From NCBI GenBank assembly GCA_018136815.1, contig CM030937.1, forward strand, positions 2,593,820-2,657,819: DNA of 64,000 nt. Direction: 5' to 3'. The translations under genes and the position numbers were made by a program. Below, one piece after another: positions 9,279 to 20,993 of this stretch. The notes beneath the pieces are model-generated. The model was not told where the DNA came from. It saw only the letters and a program-made list of their open reading frames with translations, and ran no database searches. The DNA comes from Isochrysis galbana (taxonomy: Eukaryota; Haptophyta; Isochrysidales; Isochrysidaceae). The number at the start of each line of letters is the position of its first letter. The stretch's first letter is position 1.

Positions 9279-10679
9279 ATGGAGGCAAATGTGCGTGTTG
9301 TGCTGGGGGTTGAGGCGCAGGCACTGATAGTGATCGGAATGGCGGTGGTTCTGGCGGCAACCTTTGTCTGTGTGTGTGGGGGGGGGGGGGGGGGGCGGAC
9401 TCAAGAACGCCATCCTCAGGAATCGAGTAATCACACCCACCCACTCACTCTCCGAACACAGATGCCCCTGCTCAAGCGCACCGCCACGGAGAGGGATAAT
9501 CTCGGCCGCATGCTTGAGGCCATCATCCTCAACGTGGCTGCGCGGAGGCGGCTGCGCAATTTGCGTAGCCATCGCTTAGTGGTCACTGCAGTTGTCGCCA
9601 TCGCTTACGAGTATATGCGGCCCACGAGGAGCTGGGCGAAAGGGGTTCTCCGCGTCCCTTTCTCATTGGACGGGATGTTTGGCGAGGAGAAGATCTACGA
9701 GAATTTCAGATTTCGCCGGGAGGACCTTCCCATCCTCCTCCAAGAGTTGCGCCTGCCTCTCACGCCTGCGGGCTTTGTGTCAGTAGGAAAACCAGGGCAC
9801 CACTGCTTGTTTGAGCCAATGGAAGCGTTGTGCACTTTCTTATTTCGCATGGCTCACCGATGCACATGGTCGACGTTGGTGCAAATCATGGGCGGTCGCG
9901 CCGCGTCAGCTTATTCAGCGTGCTTCTATGCCGTCCTCAATCATATTTATGCGTCCTTCAAGGGGTGCGTCGACGACATCACACGTTGGGCAGGGAGGGG
10001 CCACTTCGAGGAGTGGGCAAAGGCAATCTTTGTCGCAGGGGCACCTGCGCAACGCTGCATCGGGTTCATTGACGGGACCTTTCGAGCGTGTGCCCGGCCC
10101 ACAGACGGGCACCTCCAACGGCTGCTGCACTCAGGTTATTACAAGAGTCACGGCTTCAAGTTCCAAGCGGTGGTGGCACCAAACGGCTTGATTGTCGACC
10201 TGTATGGGTGTTGTGCCGGCCGCCGCCACGACAGTTACATGCTCTCTCAATCCGGTTTCCTCCGCAGGATGCAAACCTCGTGCACATTAGAGGCACATGC
10301 CGGTGGGCGTCGTGGACAGGATATGTACTACGTCTACGGCGACCCTGCGTATGGGCGTTCCCGTTACGTCATGCGAGGGGCGAAAGGGGCTATGAGCAAC
10401 CGTGCCCGCCGGACGTATGCGCAGATGAATGGGAAGCGTGTAGCTGTTGAGTGGAAATTTTGCACCGTCATCCAAGAGTTCAGCTTCGTGGACAACACCA
10501 AGATTCTGAAGGCGGGTGAAATGCCCCTTGCTCGTATCTATTACGTAGCTGCACTCCTCTCGAACATGAAGGTGTGCTTGAACGCCGAGCGCTTCTTTGA
10601 CACTCATGGTGGTCTGATTTCTCGTCACTTCAACGTGTCACCTCCGAGCCTAAACGCCTTCTTGTATGGGCCACTGTGA
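9279..10679 (+). CDS. PIF/Harbinger (DDE_Tnp_4) transposase, intact frame
   Basis: The 466-residue frame contains the DDE nuclease of PIF/Harbinger and HARBI1 proteins. The first Asp is in GFIDGTFRACARP (about residue 265), followed by YYKSHGFKFQAVVAPNGL and GCCAGRRHDSYML. The second Asp is in VYGDPAYGRSRY (about 350), and the Glu is in KRVAVEWKF (about 390). The true start is uncertain. An ATG at 9462 (MPLLKRTATERDN) directly follows a CAG acceptor-like site, and the residues before it contain a glycine run encoded by an 18-base G tract, which suggests a spliced first exon. The frame has no stops, so this is either a recent transposon or a domesticated HARBI1-like gene. Terminal repeats were not identified. 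Confidence 0.85.
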   Translation: MEANVRVVLGVEAQALIVIGMAVVLAATFVCVCGGGGGGRTQERHPQESSNHTHPLTLRTQMPLLKRTATERDNLGRMLEAIILNVAARRRLRNLRSHRLVVTAVVAIAYEYMRPTRSWAKGVLRVPFSLDGMFGEEKIYENFRFRREDLPILLQELRLPLTPAGFVSVGKPGHHCLFEPMEALCTFLFRMAHRCTWSTLVQIMGGRAASAYSACFYAVLNHIYASFKGCVDDITRWAGRGHFEEWAKAIFVAGAPAQRCIGFIDGTFRACARPTDGHLQRLLHSGYYKSHGFKFQAVVAPNGLIVDLYGCCAGRRHDSYMLSQSGFLRRMQTSCTLEAHAGGRRGQDMYYVYGDPAYGRSRYVMRGAKGAMSNRARRTYAQMNGKRVAVEWKFCTVIQEFSFVDNTKILKAGEMPLARIYYVAALLSNMKVCLNAERFFDTHGGLISRHFNVSPPSLNAFLYGPL

Positions 10680-10980
10680 CGTCGTAGTGCGGAATCAAGT
10701 GCACATATCTGCAGATGCCTTTGTATGTCTTAGTTGGCGTGCTATCAATCACTAATGCATCAATCGAATGGGTCCGTTACCACGAGCACATGGACGTTGG
10801 TTGGGGCGCACGTAGTGTCCGGCTAGTCGCGCGAGGTAAAAGGGGTTCCATACCTCCAAATGCCAACCTCCGACCAATCTTCTCACTGTGCATGCCGCTT
10901 GAGATCCTAGTTTCAACTTCTACAGGCTAGGCCCGTTACTTGTGCAATTTTTTTGCGTTACAACTCACGTGTCACGTGAC
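10680..10980. other. downstream flank of transposase, no gene
   Basis: No coding signal is seen. The retroposon insertion site begins at 10981. Confidence 0.4.
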
Positions 10981-11898
10981 CTCGCTGAACTTTCGATAAA
11001 TAATAATAATAATCAATGTTATATCCTAGCCAACCCCACTAGCTAATTGGACATAACGTCTCAGTCCCGGAATCCCGCCATGCCTGACGGGCCAAGTGTC
11101 CGAGTGATACCGGGGGGTGGGGGCACTGCCCCCTCCCCTCGATATTTGTCCTCCCCCCAGTGCATGCACCGGCCCCGCGCACCCCAGCGCGCCAGCGCGT
11201 CCTCTCCTCGAGTCCACGCTGGGGGAAAACCCCTTTCGGGTAAAAGCAACGCAGGGGGGGGGGGGGCATTCGTGAGATAGGAGCCCAGAAGCGCTAATCT
11301 CCCTCGCTAGAGCGAGTGGCCGCGGCGAGCCGCGGCCCTTCCCTCCTGGCTCTGGCGCCCCCGTCTTCTCTTACCCAAACGGGGCGAGAAGACACGTTTC
11401 TGCCGGAGGGGAGAGCTGCCGCTCCCCCCTCCCCTCCCTCTTCCCTTTTCCTCCTCTCTTCCCTGCGGCGGGGGCCCATGGCGCGCGCCTGCGGCCCCTC
11501 TTCAGGTCCCCAGGAGGCCGGCAGGGGCCTGGGAGCACAGCTCAGGGGGCAGGTGAGGCTGGGGCATGGCCCTGGCCCCTCCTGCCTCTCCCTCGCTGGC
11601 TCTCGAGCCCCTGCCAGTCGACTGGAGCTGGCTGGGGGGTCCTGATCAGGGGGGCTCAGGGGGAGGAGGGGCTGGTCAGAGGGATGGGCAGGCCACGACG
11701 GGCCAGGGCGGGCGAGTCAGGCGGGCCTGTGGGGAGAGGAATGGGTCAGCAGGGCTGTGTGCTCCTAGCAAGCCATCAGGCGTGCCAGGAGAGTGGGTGG
11801 TTCCTCCCCCATGGCAGGGGAGGAGTGGAGAGAGAGGTGGGCTCGTGCCCCCCCATGGGCGAACTAAGTATAAACTTAGTTGCTCGCTGAACTTTCGA
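10981..11898 (-). mobile_element. full-length short 5'-hairpin retroposon, copy B, with 16-bp TSD
   Basis: CTCGCTGAACTTTCGA occurs at 10981-10996 and again at 11883-11898, a perfect 16-bp target site duplication around an 886-bp insert (10997-11882). On the minus strand the insert starts with CAAC and the hairpin at 11881-11862 (AACTAAG...CTTAGTT), then an ATG at 11856. It ends in a tail of ATT repeats (GATTATTATTATTATTTA). A TSD with a simple-sequence tail is diagnostic of target-primed reverse transcription. It encodes only a short Pro-rich peptide, so it must be mobilised in trans. Confidence 0.88.
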
Positions 11899-12053
11899 AA
11901 TAAAATCTTTACTGTTGTCGCCTATGTTACCCCCCCGGAGTGTACGCCCCCGATGGCTAGTATCGGGGGGAAATTTTCTCCCGATCGCCAACAATCCCCC
12001 CCCGAAAGCTATGCCGGGGGGCCGTCCTCGACTCCCCAGACTCTTTTCCCACC

Positions 12054-12756
<703 letters not shown>

Positions 12757-12884
12757 GTGTGCTGCGTGCGCCTCGCACGAAGCACGTGCGGACTTCCAAC
12801 GTATAAATAAATGTAAGGCGACGTACTACGGAGCAAGGAACCCGACACGAAAACCACTTCGTCAGCAGCGGCGGTGGCCGTTAG

Positions 12885-13541
12885 TTACTTGGCAAGTTTC
12901 TCCATCATTTTCATTTGCATAGCTAAAACACTTTCCATGAATTTCATGTTCGACTCTTGCGAGGCGCGTGCTTGTTGTTGAGATTCCTTGAGCATTTCTT
13001 TCATGGCATCCGCTTGCTGTCGTTGGACGTCGAGTTGTTGCTGTTGCATGCGCTCGTCGTGCTTCAGCTTCTCGCGCTCGTAGGCGATGCGCTCCTTCTC
13101 TGCCTCGTTGCGAGATTGTTCTGCTACTTGCCGATGACGCTCCACCTCGTACCGTGCCTTCTCAGCTTCCGCAAGCTGTGCCGAGTCGGCTACCAGTCCA
13201 GACAAGGCCTCCGTGAAGCGCTCGTCCCTGTCCTTCTTCTTCAACTTGCCTGAGGTCGAAAGCTTCGAAGCTATGCTAGCCGCGTCTTCGTTGTCAACGT
13301 CCAAAGGCTCCCCAAAGCACGTATCGAAGTCTTCATCTTCGTCGGCGTCGGCATGGCTGGCACGCTGCACTTGCTTCCGCTTTCGCCCCGCACGATTGTA
13401 CTGTGACCCGGCGCTCGTTGTGCCGCCGTTCATCATCTCCTCCTCCAAATCCCTTGCGATGTCCTCGTCGCGCCGGGTGCTCTCCTCAGATCTCTTGCCA
13501 TCGCGACAAGCTAGGATGCCATCCCCCTTTGCCATTGGCAT
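12885..13541 (-). CDS. coiled-coil protein, possible DNA-binding accessory protein of the surrounding element
   Basis: The frame from ATG 13541 gives 218 residues. It begins with a charged, low-complexity acidic half (DEDIARDLEEEMM; ADADEDEDFD) containing a basic RAGRKRKQ patch. A continuous coiled coil follows (about 115-218; QQQLDVQRQQADAMKEML and MQMKMMEKLAK at the end). This layout resembles the C-terminal half of many SANT/Myb-type proteins found in plants and algae, including those that accompany PIF/Harbinger transposases, but no SANT motif is visible here. It overlaps the plus-strand ORF at its 5' end. Function is unknown. Confidence 0.5.
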   Translation of the reverse strand: MPMAKGDGILACRDGKRSEESTRRDEDIARDLEEEMMNGGTTSAGSQYNRAGRKRKQVQRASHADADEDEDFDTCFGEPLDVDNEDAASIASKLSTSGKLKKKDRDERFTEALSGLVADSAQLAEAEKARYEVERHRQVAEQSRNEAEKERIAYEREKLKHDERMQQQQLDVQRQQADAMKEMLKESQQQARASQESNMKFMESVLAMQMKMMEKLAK

Positions 13542-14349
13542 GGACGCGCCCGAAGTCGAGGCCGCCGCTCGTCACGCTATCCGCGCCTTTGAGCTGCTCC
13601 CCACTCGCCCTGCCACCGGCCCCTTCGCCCTTCACCAAATGCTCCTTGAGAAACTTCCTGACTCTCTCTCCTCCCTCCGCACCGACGAGCTACGCAAGCT
13701 CTACGAGACCGACCGACATCATGGGCGACCCACCGAGCCACATCGACACCCTCATCGCCCGGATCGCCCTTTGGCTTCGCCCGGGGGTGCATATGCCCTC
13801 GCCCACCACCGGCCCCGCCGCCTTTGCCGCCCTCTCCCGTCCCCCTTCCACCTCCACCGGCTGCTTCGTGTGCGGCGAGCCCAATTGCTCCGCCCGCACT
13901 TGTCCCCGTCGCTGCCTCTCTGCCTCTCCTGCGGCGAAAAGCTGTGCCCAGGCGCGCGCGACAAACCGCTTTGCGTTGTGCGCGCTCCCTCCCCGCCCTC
14001 CCGCTCTCACACCCTCAATGCCCTCGGCAAGCCCGTGCCCGAACGTGTCTTTGCCCGCCTCGACCACCTTTGGGAGGAGCGCCACCGCCTCGACCAGCCT
14101 CAAGCCAACGTCGCCACCATCATCGACGACGAGGCCTCCCTCCTCGACGTCGTCGACGCCCTCGAGGGCACCCCCTCGCCCTCCTCGGACGCAGCCCCTC
14201 CTCCCTCCGAGCCGCCGCTGCCGCCTCTCTTTGCCGGCTCCCTGGCCATCGCAGCCGACGCCCTCCTCCCTCCGTCCCCGTTCCCGCCTCGCCCGTTCTA
14301 CTCTGACTTCGCCGTCGGCTCGTCCACTCTCGGTCCTCTCTCCTCTTAA
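13513..14349 (+). pseudogene. frame-disrupted Cys-rich ORF inside the inverted-repeat element
   Basis: Protein-like sequence switches reading frame twice. It runs from MPSPFAIGMDAPEVEAAARH in one frame to about 13725, then DIMGDPPSHIDTLIARIALW and a Cys-rich GCFVCGEPNCSARTCPRR in the next, then back to CLSCGEKLCPG and VFARLDHLWEERHRLDQ in the first. The two Cys clusters would make one Cys-rich zinc-binding region if joined. Either two small indels broke the gene, or a short intron and sequencing errors are involved. The family was not recognised. Confidence 0.4.
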
Positions 14350-15120
14350 TTCCGTCCGTCCGCCGTCCCTTTTCCTTTCTTTCTTTCCTCCGTTCGTTTG
14401 CACGTCCGTCTCTTTCTCCCCCTTCCCCGCCTTTTGCGTTGGGCCTCCCTTCTCGGGTGTCCCATCGGGGGGGGGTGTCGCGTGTCGCAGTCAGGGGGAG
14501 AGCCGCCCTTAGGTTTCCCCAAGGGAGCCTCTCTCCCTTGGTTTTTCCCCTTTGCGAGTTTTCGTCCGCGTCCCCTCCGTCCGATCGGGATCCCCCGATC
14601 CCCAACCCCCCCCCCCCCCCCCCTTTTTCTCTCTCTCTCCCCAAGTGTCAAGTGTGTTAGGTCGGGGTTGATCATGCTCGATCCCCCTCCCTTGTTTTCT
14701 TGTGTGTGCGCGCCCTTTGTTTCCTTGTTCCTTGTTTGCGCTTCCCCCGTGTCCCGGGTGTTTCCCGCTCTTTCTCTTGTCTTCGTCCAGAGTTCCCGAG
14801 AGTCGCCCCCATGGCCGCACTCCCAGGGGCTCTGGGCAAGCTGTCCCGCCCCGCGTCGCCCCATGTTCGTGCTGGCGGTGTCCCCGCTGGTGCCTCGCCT
14901 CCCTCCAGCCCTAGTGCCCCCCGTGCTCAGCCCTTCGTGAGCCTGGGTGTCCCTGGTGTGCCCCATACTTGCTGGTCACAACATTCCTTTGCGTCTCACT
15001 CCACACACACAGCCACAGCCACTCCACTCCTCGAGGCACAGTAAGATTAAGGTATGAACAGAGACAGAGTACGAGGTGACTGCTAGCGAAATGGGACAGG
15101 CACCCTGACAGCTTACGGGG

Positions 15121-15440
15121 GGGAATAGCGCCTGGGGGCTCGAGGACAGCCCCCCGATAGCTATCGGCGCCCGTCGTTTTCCCCCAATAGCTATTGGCGC
15201 CCGTCGTTTCCCCCCCAATAGCTATCGGGGGCCGCCTTTCGCCCCCGATAGCTATTGGGGGCCGACCTTACAACTAAAACGCGATAGCTAGCTCCCCGGG
15301 GGAGGTAAAATCTCCCGATAGCTCTCGGGAGATTTTCTCGGTCCCCCGGTAGCTCTCGGTGGGGCTGTTGGCGATCGGGAGAAAATTCCCCCCAGATAGC
15401 TCTCGGGGGCCCCCGATAGCTCCTGGGGGGCGTTGGCTCC
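15121..15440. repeat. array of about nine small palindromes with core GATAGCTATC
   Basis: Palindromes such as CCGATAGCTATCGG, CCAATAGCTATTGG and CCCGATAGCTCTCGGG recur about every 30-40 bases. Outer arms are C-rich or G-rich and spacers are GC-rich. Base changes are often matched on the other arm (CGATAGCTATCG versus CAATAGCTATTG). The array occupies the inner side of the element's right end. Confidence 0.85.
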
Positions 15441-15454
15441 TGGGGGGTAACATA

Positions 15455-16388
15455 TACGCGAGAGTATCAAGTATCTGACTAACAGCACCATTACATCGGT
15501 CTGTCGTAAGCTAGCACGAATTGCTGATCTCGATACAATGTAATTCAGAATTGAGAAGGAAGCCCAATCTTGGTGGCTAGGAACCTCGGGGTGAGGGTTC
15601 CCGACGCGAAAAGCTGCCTCTTGAGGGCTCCTCGCTTTCGAGATCAACCGCTGACCATCGTGGGTGTGAGCTGAGCGCTGCCTCGGTGAGGTGGTCATAG
15701 CTCGCGCGGTATTCTTCTCCTTCTCGCACCAATAACAAAGATGTACAACAAACGAGCTGTGTGAAACACGAACAGCTAGCAGCAACCACAGCAAATCGAC
15801 AACAGTCCATGCTTGGATGGTAGGCAGCAGCGACAAGGACCTGGAAGACGAAAGAGCGGCTCTTGCACGTAGAAGCGGCGTGGTAGCAAACCACAATGAT
15901 GCACAGCAAGTACAGGAACGAAAAGCGAAGCGGCAAGTGAGCGACCGGAAACTCTCTCCGCAACTGATGATGGAAGCGTCCCATGCTATCCAGACCCCGA
16001 AGGGAACGCGAGGGAAACAGACATTTGAGCATGCACGATAGCATGGCCCGATGTGAACTAATCGTAGTAGCGGCAAGGGGTACCAATCGCGAGTATACCA
16101 GCGAGCTGTCCGAGCCCTCCGTCACAGTAGAGCCAAACTGCCATGCTCTCTGTCCATACCCAGGCGACGTTTCAAATCGTCGTTTTGAAACCTACCCGGC
16201 GAATGTGGTGAAAAATAGCTCGAGTATCTGGGGCTCGCACAGCCATGACTCGCGCAGCTATGGCCGCCTTGATCATCCCATCCGTCTGGGTTTCACCCAA
16301 ATTCCAACCGACAACCGTCGGGTGCCCGAGGAATGCGCCTCGCACATGCTGCCTCGCGTTTGCATCCTATGGCATGACGCCGGGTAAA
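15455..16388. other. intergenic region downstream of pyruvate carboxylase
   Basis: Several frames of 60-260 codons exist on both strands but show no recognisable domain and overlap one another. I call no gene here. Confidence 0.4.
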
Positions 16389-19300
16389 TCACTCGATCTT
16401 GAAGAGGAGATCCCCAGCGGCCACGTCATCGCCAGTCTTTACGGGCATCTCGGCAATCCTGCCCGACGTCGTCGCTGCGACCACGGTCTCCATCTTCATC
16501 GCTGAGAGCACCACAATAGGCACGCCGGTCTCGACCTGGTCGCCCGCCTTGGCCTTGATGTCGAACACGACTCCCGGCATGGGTGCACCTACCGAGCCAA
16601 TATTAGCCGGGTCTGCCTTCTCCCGCTTCACCTGCAAGGGATTTGCGCAGCGAATAGGTATGGAACAATTGGTACGCGGGTCGGAAATGGGGCCCGCAAA
16701 CTCCTGCAGCGGCCCGCCACTTGGAGGCATGGCTCACCTGGCTCATCTTCGCAGTAGTATCTTGAACGAAGACCGAGCGTGGCATGCCGTTGAATTCGAA
16801 GAAGACCTCGCGAGTCGCGTCCTTAGGGTTGAGCTGCGAAGGGCATAGCGGGATGCGGTTATGAGGCAAGCCTTCATGATGCGACAGGCCAGTTCCGCGA
16901 GTGCAGGTTTTGAACACATCCAAAATATTACAGAAGTGCGTGGTCCCGAAACTCGCGTGCCCCATCGAGGCAGGCTGGCGGATTCGGGCATGCCGCAGGC
17001 GAGCCGGGGGGATCCATCCTCCCGCAAGAGGGCCTTGGAGCACCTGGCCAACCGCCGAAAGCTTGATGCCCAGAGTCTTGCCCTTCTCTAGCTCCACCTC
17101 GATCTCCTCTCCAAGCTCCATTGGCTCGATAAATGCACGCGTGGGCAACTTCGAGACGTCGCCGTACTGCTCGATGTCATTCTTGTACTGTTCAAACACC
17201 TTGGGATACATGACGTACGACATGAGGTCGGTCTCCTCAACCTGAAGTGCAAGTGGCGGGGTGAAGTGGAGGCGACGATATCGTGAAACTGGTGAGCTGA
17301 CGGCATCGAGCGAGACACCGCACCCATCACCCGGCAGAGAGCCAGATAAGGCTGCGAACCTTCTCGTAGCGCTTCTTCAGGTCGGCCATGATCTCGTCGA
17401 AGTCCATCGGTGGGAGAGTCTCTCCAGGGCGTCCGCTGAAGGTCGGAAGGTCTTTCACGACCTGCGTGCGCAGAGGCTCCGGGAACCCGCCATAGGGAAT
17501 GCCGATGGCGCCCTGGAAGAATTCGACGACGGAGCTCGGGAAGGCCAGCGAGTCTGCCTGCTCGCGCACTGCCTTTGCGTCAAGGTTGTTGGTGACCATG
17601 AACTGCGCGAGATCACCAACTACCTTCGAGGAAGGGGTCACCTTCACAATGTCGCCTAGTAGTTGGTTGGCCTCGCCATACTTCTTCTTGACCTGCTCAG
17701 GCGACAGACGAGCGAGGAGAGACGTGAGACGCCTGATAGATTGGTGCCAGAATGAAAAGGGGGAGGGGGGGGGGGGGGTCGCGTGGGCACTCACCTGAGA
17801 CCACTGATCGGCAAGTCCAAGCGAGGTAGACTGGAATTGCAGGTTGGTGTACTGTCCGCCAGGCATTTCATGCTCATACACCTCGGAAGAGCCGGACTTT
17901 TGTCCCGACTCGAAGGCGGCGTACGAGAAGCGGGTCGACTCCCAATACTCGATGAGCTTCGTCATCTCGTGTGGCTCAATGCCAGTGTTGCGATCGGTGT
18001 TGGCAAGTGCGTTGACAATGGCGCCCATCGACGGTTGTGAGGTCATGCCAGACATCGAGTCTATGGCGGTGTCGACAGCGTCGGCACCAGCAGCGGCGGC
18101 CGCGAGCATGGATGCGACGCCCGTGCCAGCGGTGTCATGAGTGTGGACGTGGATGGGCAGGTTGGGGTATTCGCGGCGCAGGGCCGAGACGAGCATGGTG
18201 GCGGCGGCCGGCTTCAGCAGACCTGCCATGTCCTTGATGCAAAGCACATGCACCTAGAAAAGCGTGCAGAAAGAAAGAGGCGGCGAGAAGTTGAGTCCGC
18301 GGGGGGGGGGGGGGGGGGGGGGGCAGCGCTTGCGCGCGTCTGAGCGACTTGCTGGGAAGTCACAACAATTGCAGCACCTTGCTATCCACCAGCTGGCGCG
18401 CTAAGTCGAGGTAGTAGTCAAGCGTGTACTTGCCACGACTGGGGTCTGAGATATCACCCGTGTACGAGATGGTCGCCTCGACGACGCCGCCCGCGGCGCC
18501 GACGGCGTCAATGCCGAGCTTCAGATTATCCACGTCTGAGAAGGGGCGTCAAAAGAAAAGGGCCACTCGGCACACAATGCTCACCCGCTGCTAGAAAGTG
18601 CATGCAGGAGAGGCTCCGAGCAATAATGCGCTCGTCATGCAGCAGTGCGACCCGGGCGAGTGTGGCAGCAAGCGTCCGAGGCTTGCCTAGCGGCAGGCTC
18701 TCACAATTGAGCGAGTCGAAGACGCGGAAAACGTCCATGCCATGACGCACGGCCACGTCACAGAATTTGAAGACGGCGTTGTCGGGGTAGTTGGTGTAGC
18801 CGACGGCGTTGGCACCACGAAGCAACATCTGCCACGAGCCGCGAGGGGTGACAAGGTTCGGTTCCAATGCGGCAACTGATCTCGAGCGCGCTGGTACTAC
18901 AAGGCGGGAAACGGTGCACGGTGGCGCACCTGAAAAGGCACATTGGGCACGGCCTCGCGCATCATCTGCAGCCGCTCCCACGGGCACTCCTTAAGGAAGC
19001 GGAGGCAGACGTCGAAGGTGGCCCCGCCCCAGTTCTCGATCGAGTAGGCGTTGTGAAGCACGTGCGCCGTCTCCGGAGCAATGGCCATGATATCCTTTGT
19101 GCGGACCCGGGTGGCGAGCAGCGACTGGTGCGCATCGCGCCACGTCGTGTCGGTAAGGAGGAGGCCACGCCGCTCGCGCACCGCTTTGGCGAAGGCAAGG
19201 GGACCGCCATGCTCGAGGACTTGCTTGAGGCCCTTAGGCGGTGGGCCAGAGCGCTTCTCGGGCAGAAGCGGCTCAATCTTGGGGGTGGGCGGGCCAGCTG

Positions 19301-20993
19301 CACCCTTGACAGTGCGCCCGTTGACGGCGATGTCGCCGAGATAGTTGAGGATCTTCTGGCCGCGGTTCTGGCGCTCCGAAAAGTGGAAGAGATGGGGATT
19401 GTCACCAATGAAGGCGGTTGTGGCAGTGCCCGACTCAAAATCGGGATGACGGAGCACATTGGTGATGAAGGGCATGTTGGTCTTGACGCCGCGAGAACGC
19501 GTCTCGTTTAGGGCGCGTACGAGCTTGTCGCACGCGCCCTTAAAGGAGAGCGAGAAGGCCGTCACTTTCATGAGCATCGAGTCATAGTGCGGTGTGATGG
19601 TGGCGCCGGAGTAGGCGTTGCCGCCGTCGAGGCGGATGCCGAAGCCCTCGGCAGGGCGCCAGAGCATCAGCCGGCCAGTGGAGGGCCGAAAGTCTTGCTG
19701 TGGGTCCTCGGTAGTGACGCGGGCCTGAATCGCATAGCCGCGCTTCGAGATTTTGTCCTGCGTCAGCCCAATCTCCTGAAGCTTCTGCCCGGCAGCGACG
19801 CGGATCTGAGACTGGACCAGGTCAACGCCTGTGATGACCTCTGTGACGGTGTGCTCCACCTGCATTATTGCGCGAGGAGAGGTGGGGTGTCATGGGCGGG
19901 ACGGGATGGGGCGGAGGTGGGCGCAGGCCCACCTGGATGCGCGGGTTAACCTCGATGAAGTAATGCTTCCACGTCTTGGGGTCGACGAGGAATTCGACGG
20001 TGCCAGCGTTTATATACCCGGCTCCGCGGCAGATCCGCACCGCGTCCTCATAGAGCGTCTTGGTCAAATCCTCTGGCAAGCCAATGGCAGGGGCGGTTTC
20101 GACAACCTTTTGGTACCGGCGCTGCACCGAGCAGTCGCGCTCGAAGAGGTGGACGGTGTCGGTGCCGTCGGAGAGGATCTGGATCTCAATGTGCCGAGGC
20201 GCTTCGACGTACCTGCTCAGATGCAAAGCGGGTGCGGCAGTGAGACGCATGCAGCGTGGTGCAGCAGCGAGGCAGCGGCCACAGGAGCACGCAGCGCGCA
20301 CCGCTCGATGAAGACGTCACCATTACCAAAGGCAGTGAGCGCCTCGGAGGAAGCGCGCTGGAAGTTCTCCTCGAGCTCAGCGTCTGAGCGCACGATGCGC
20401 ATGCCGCGACCGCCCCCGCCGTGCGCCGCCTTGATAATGACAGGGAAGCCGACCTCATCAGTGAAGGCGCGCGCGGTGGCAAGATCCGACACTGCACTCG
20501 GCGTCCCGGGCACGACGGGCACGTTGAACTCGAGGGCGAGCTGGCGCGCTTCAGTCTTGTCTCCAAAGCGCTTAATCACGCTGGACGGCGGCCCGACGAA
20601 CGCGATGCCTGCCTGCTCGCACAGCTCGACGAAGCGCGTGTTCTCCGATAGGAAGCCGTAGCCCGGGTGTATGGCATCGACTCCCTGCTTGACTGCCAGG
20701 TCGACGATCTCCTCGGCGGAGAGGTATGCCCCGACAGGCGTCTTGCCCTTGCCGACGAGGAACGCCTCGTCCGCCTTGTACCTGTGCAGCGAGCCGAAGT
20801 CCTCCTTGGAGTAGATGGCCACAGTGCGGATGTCAAGCTCGGAGGCTGCGCGGAAGATTCGGACGGCAATCTCTCCACGGTTTGCAGCGAGGAGCTTGCG
20901 AATGGGGCGCCAGCCGGGGCGTGCTGGTGGCGGGCAGGCGAGCGAGCAGAGTCCGCGCGAGGCCGGCCGGCCGCGCGCCGCCGCCGCCCACAT
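16389..20993 (-). CDS. PC: pyruvate carboxylase, mitochondrial type, ten exons
   Basis: It carboxylates pyruvate to oxaloacetate using biotin, bicarbonate and ATP. Exons on the minus strand: 20993-20302, 20212-19933, 19859-18930, 18828-18705, 18535-18378, 18253-17795, 17692-17361 less one base (end 17360), 17241-17044, 16833-16738, 16631-16389. All nine introns are GT-AG and the frame closes throughout, giving 1170 residues, normal for the family. Domains in order: Arg-rich mitochondrial-like presequence ([14 protein letters not shown]), biotin carboxylase ([17 protein letters not shown] loop [21 protein letters not shown] across a junction), carboxyltransferase ([35 protein letters not shown]), and a biotin carrier with the lysine in SAMKMET near the C-terminus. 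The ATG at 20993 is preferred to upstream frame extensions, which are Pro/Ser low complexity. Confidence 0.95.

Noticed and set aside
15288-16125. Overlapping minus-strand frames downstream of the carboxylase
   Set aside because: No domain, mutual overlap and one end inside the palindrome array; not enough to call a gene.
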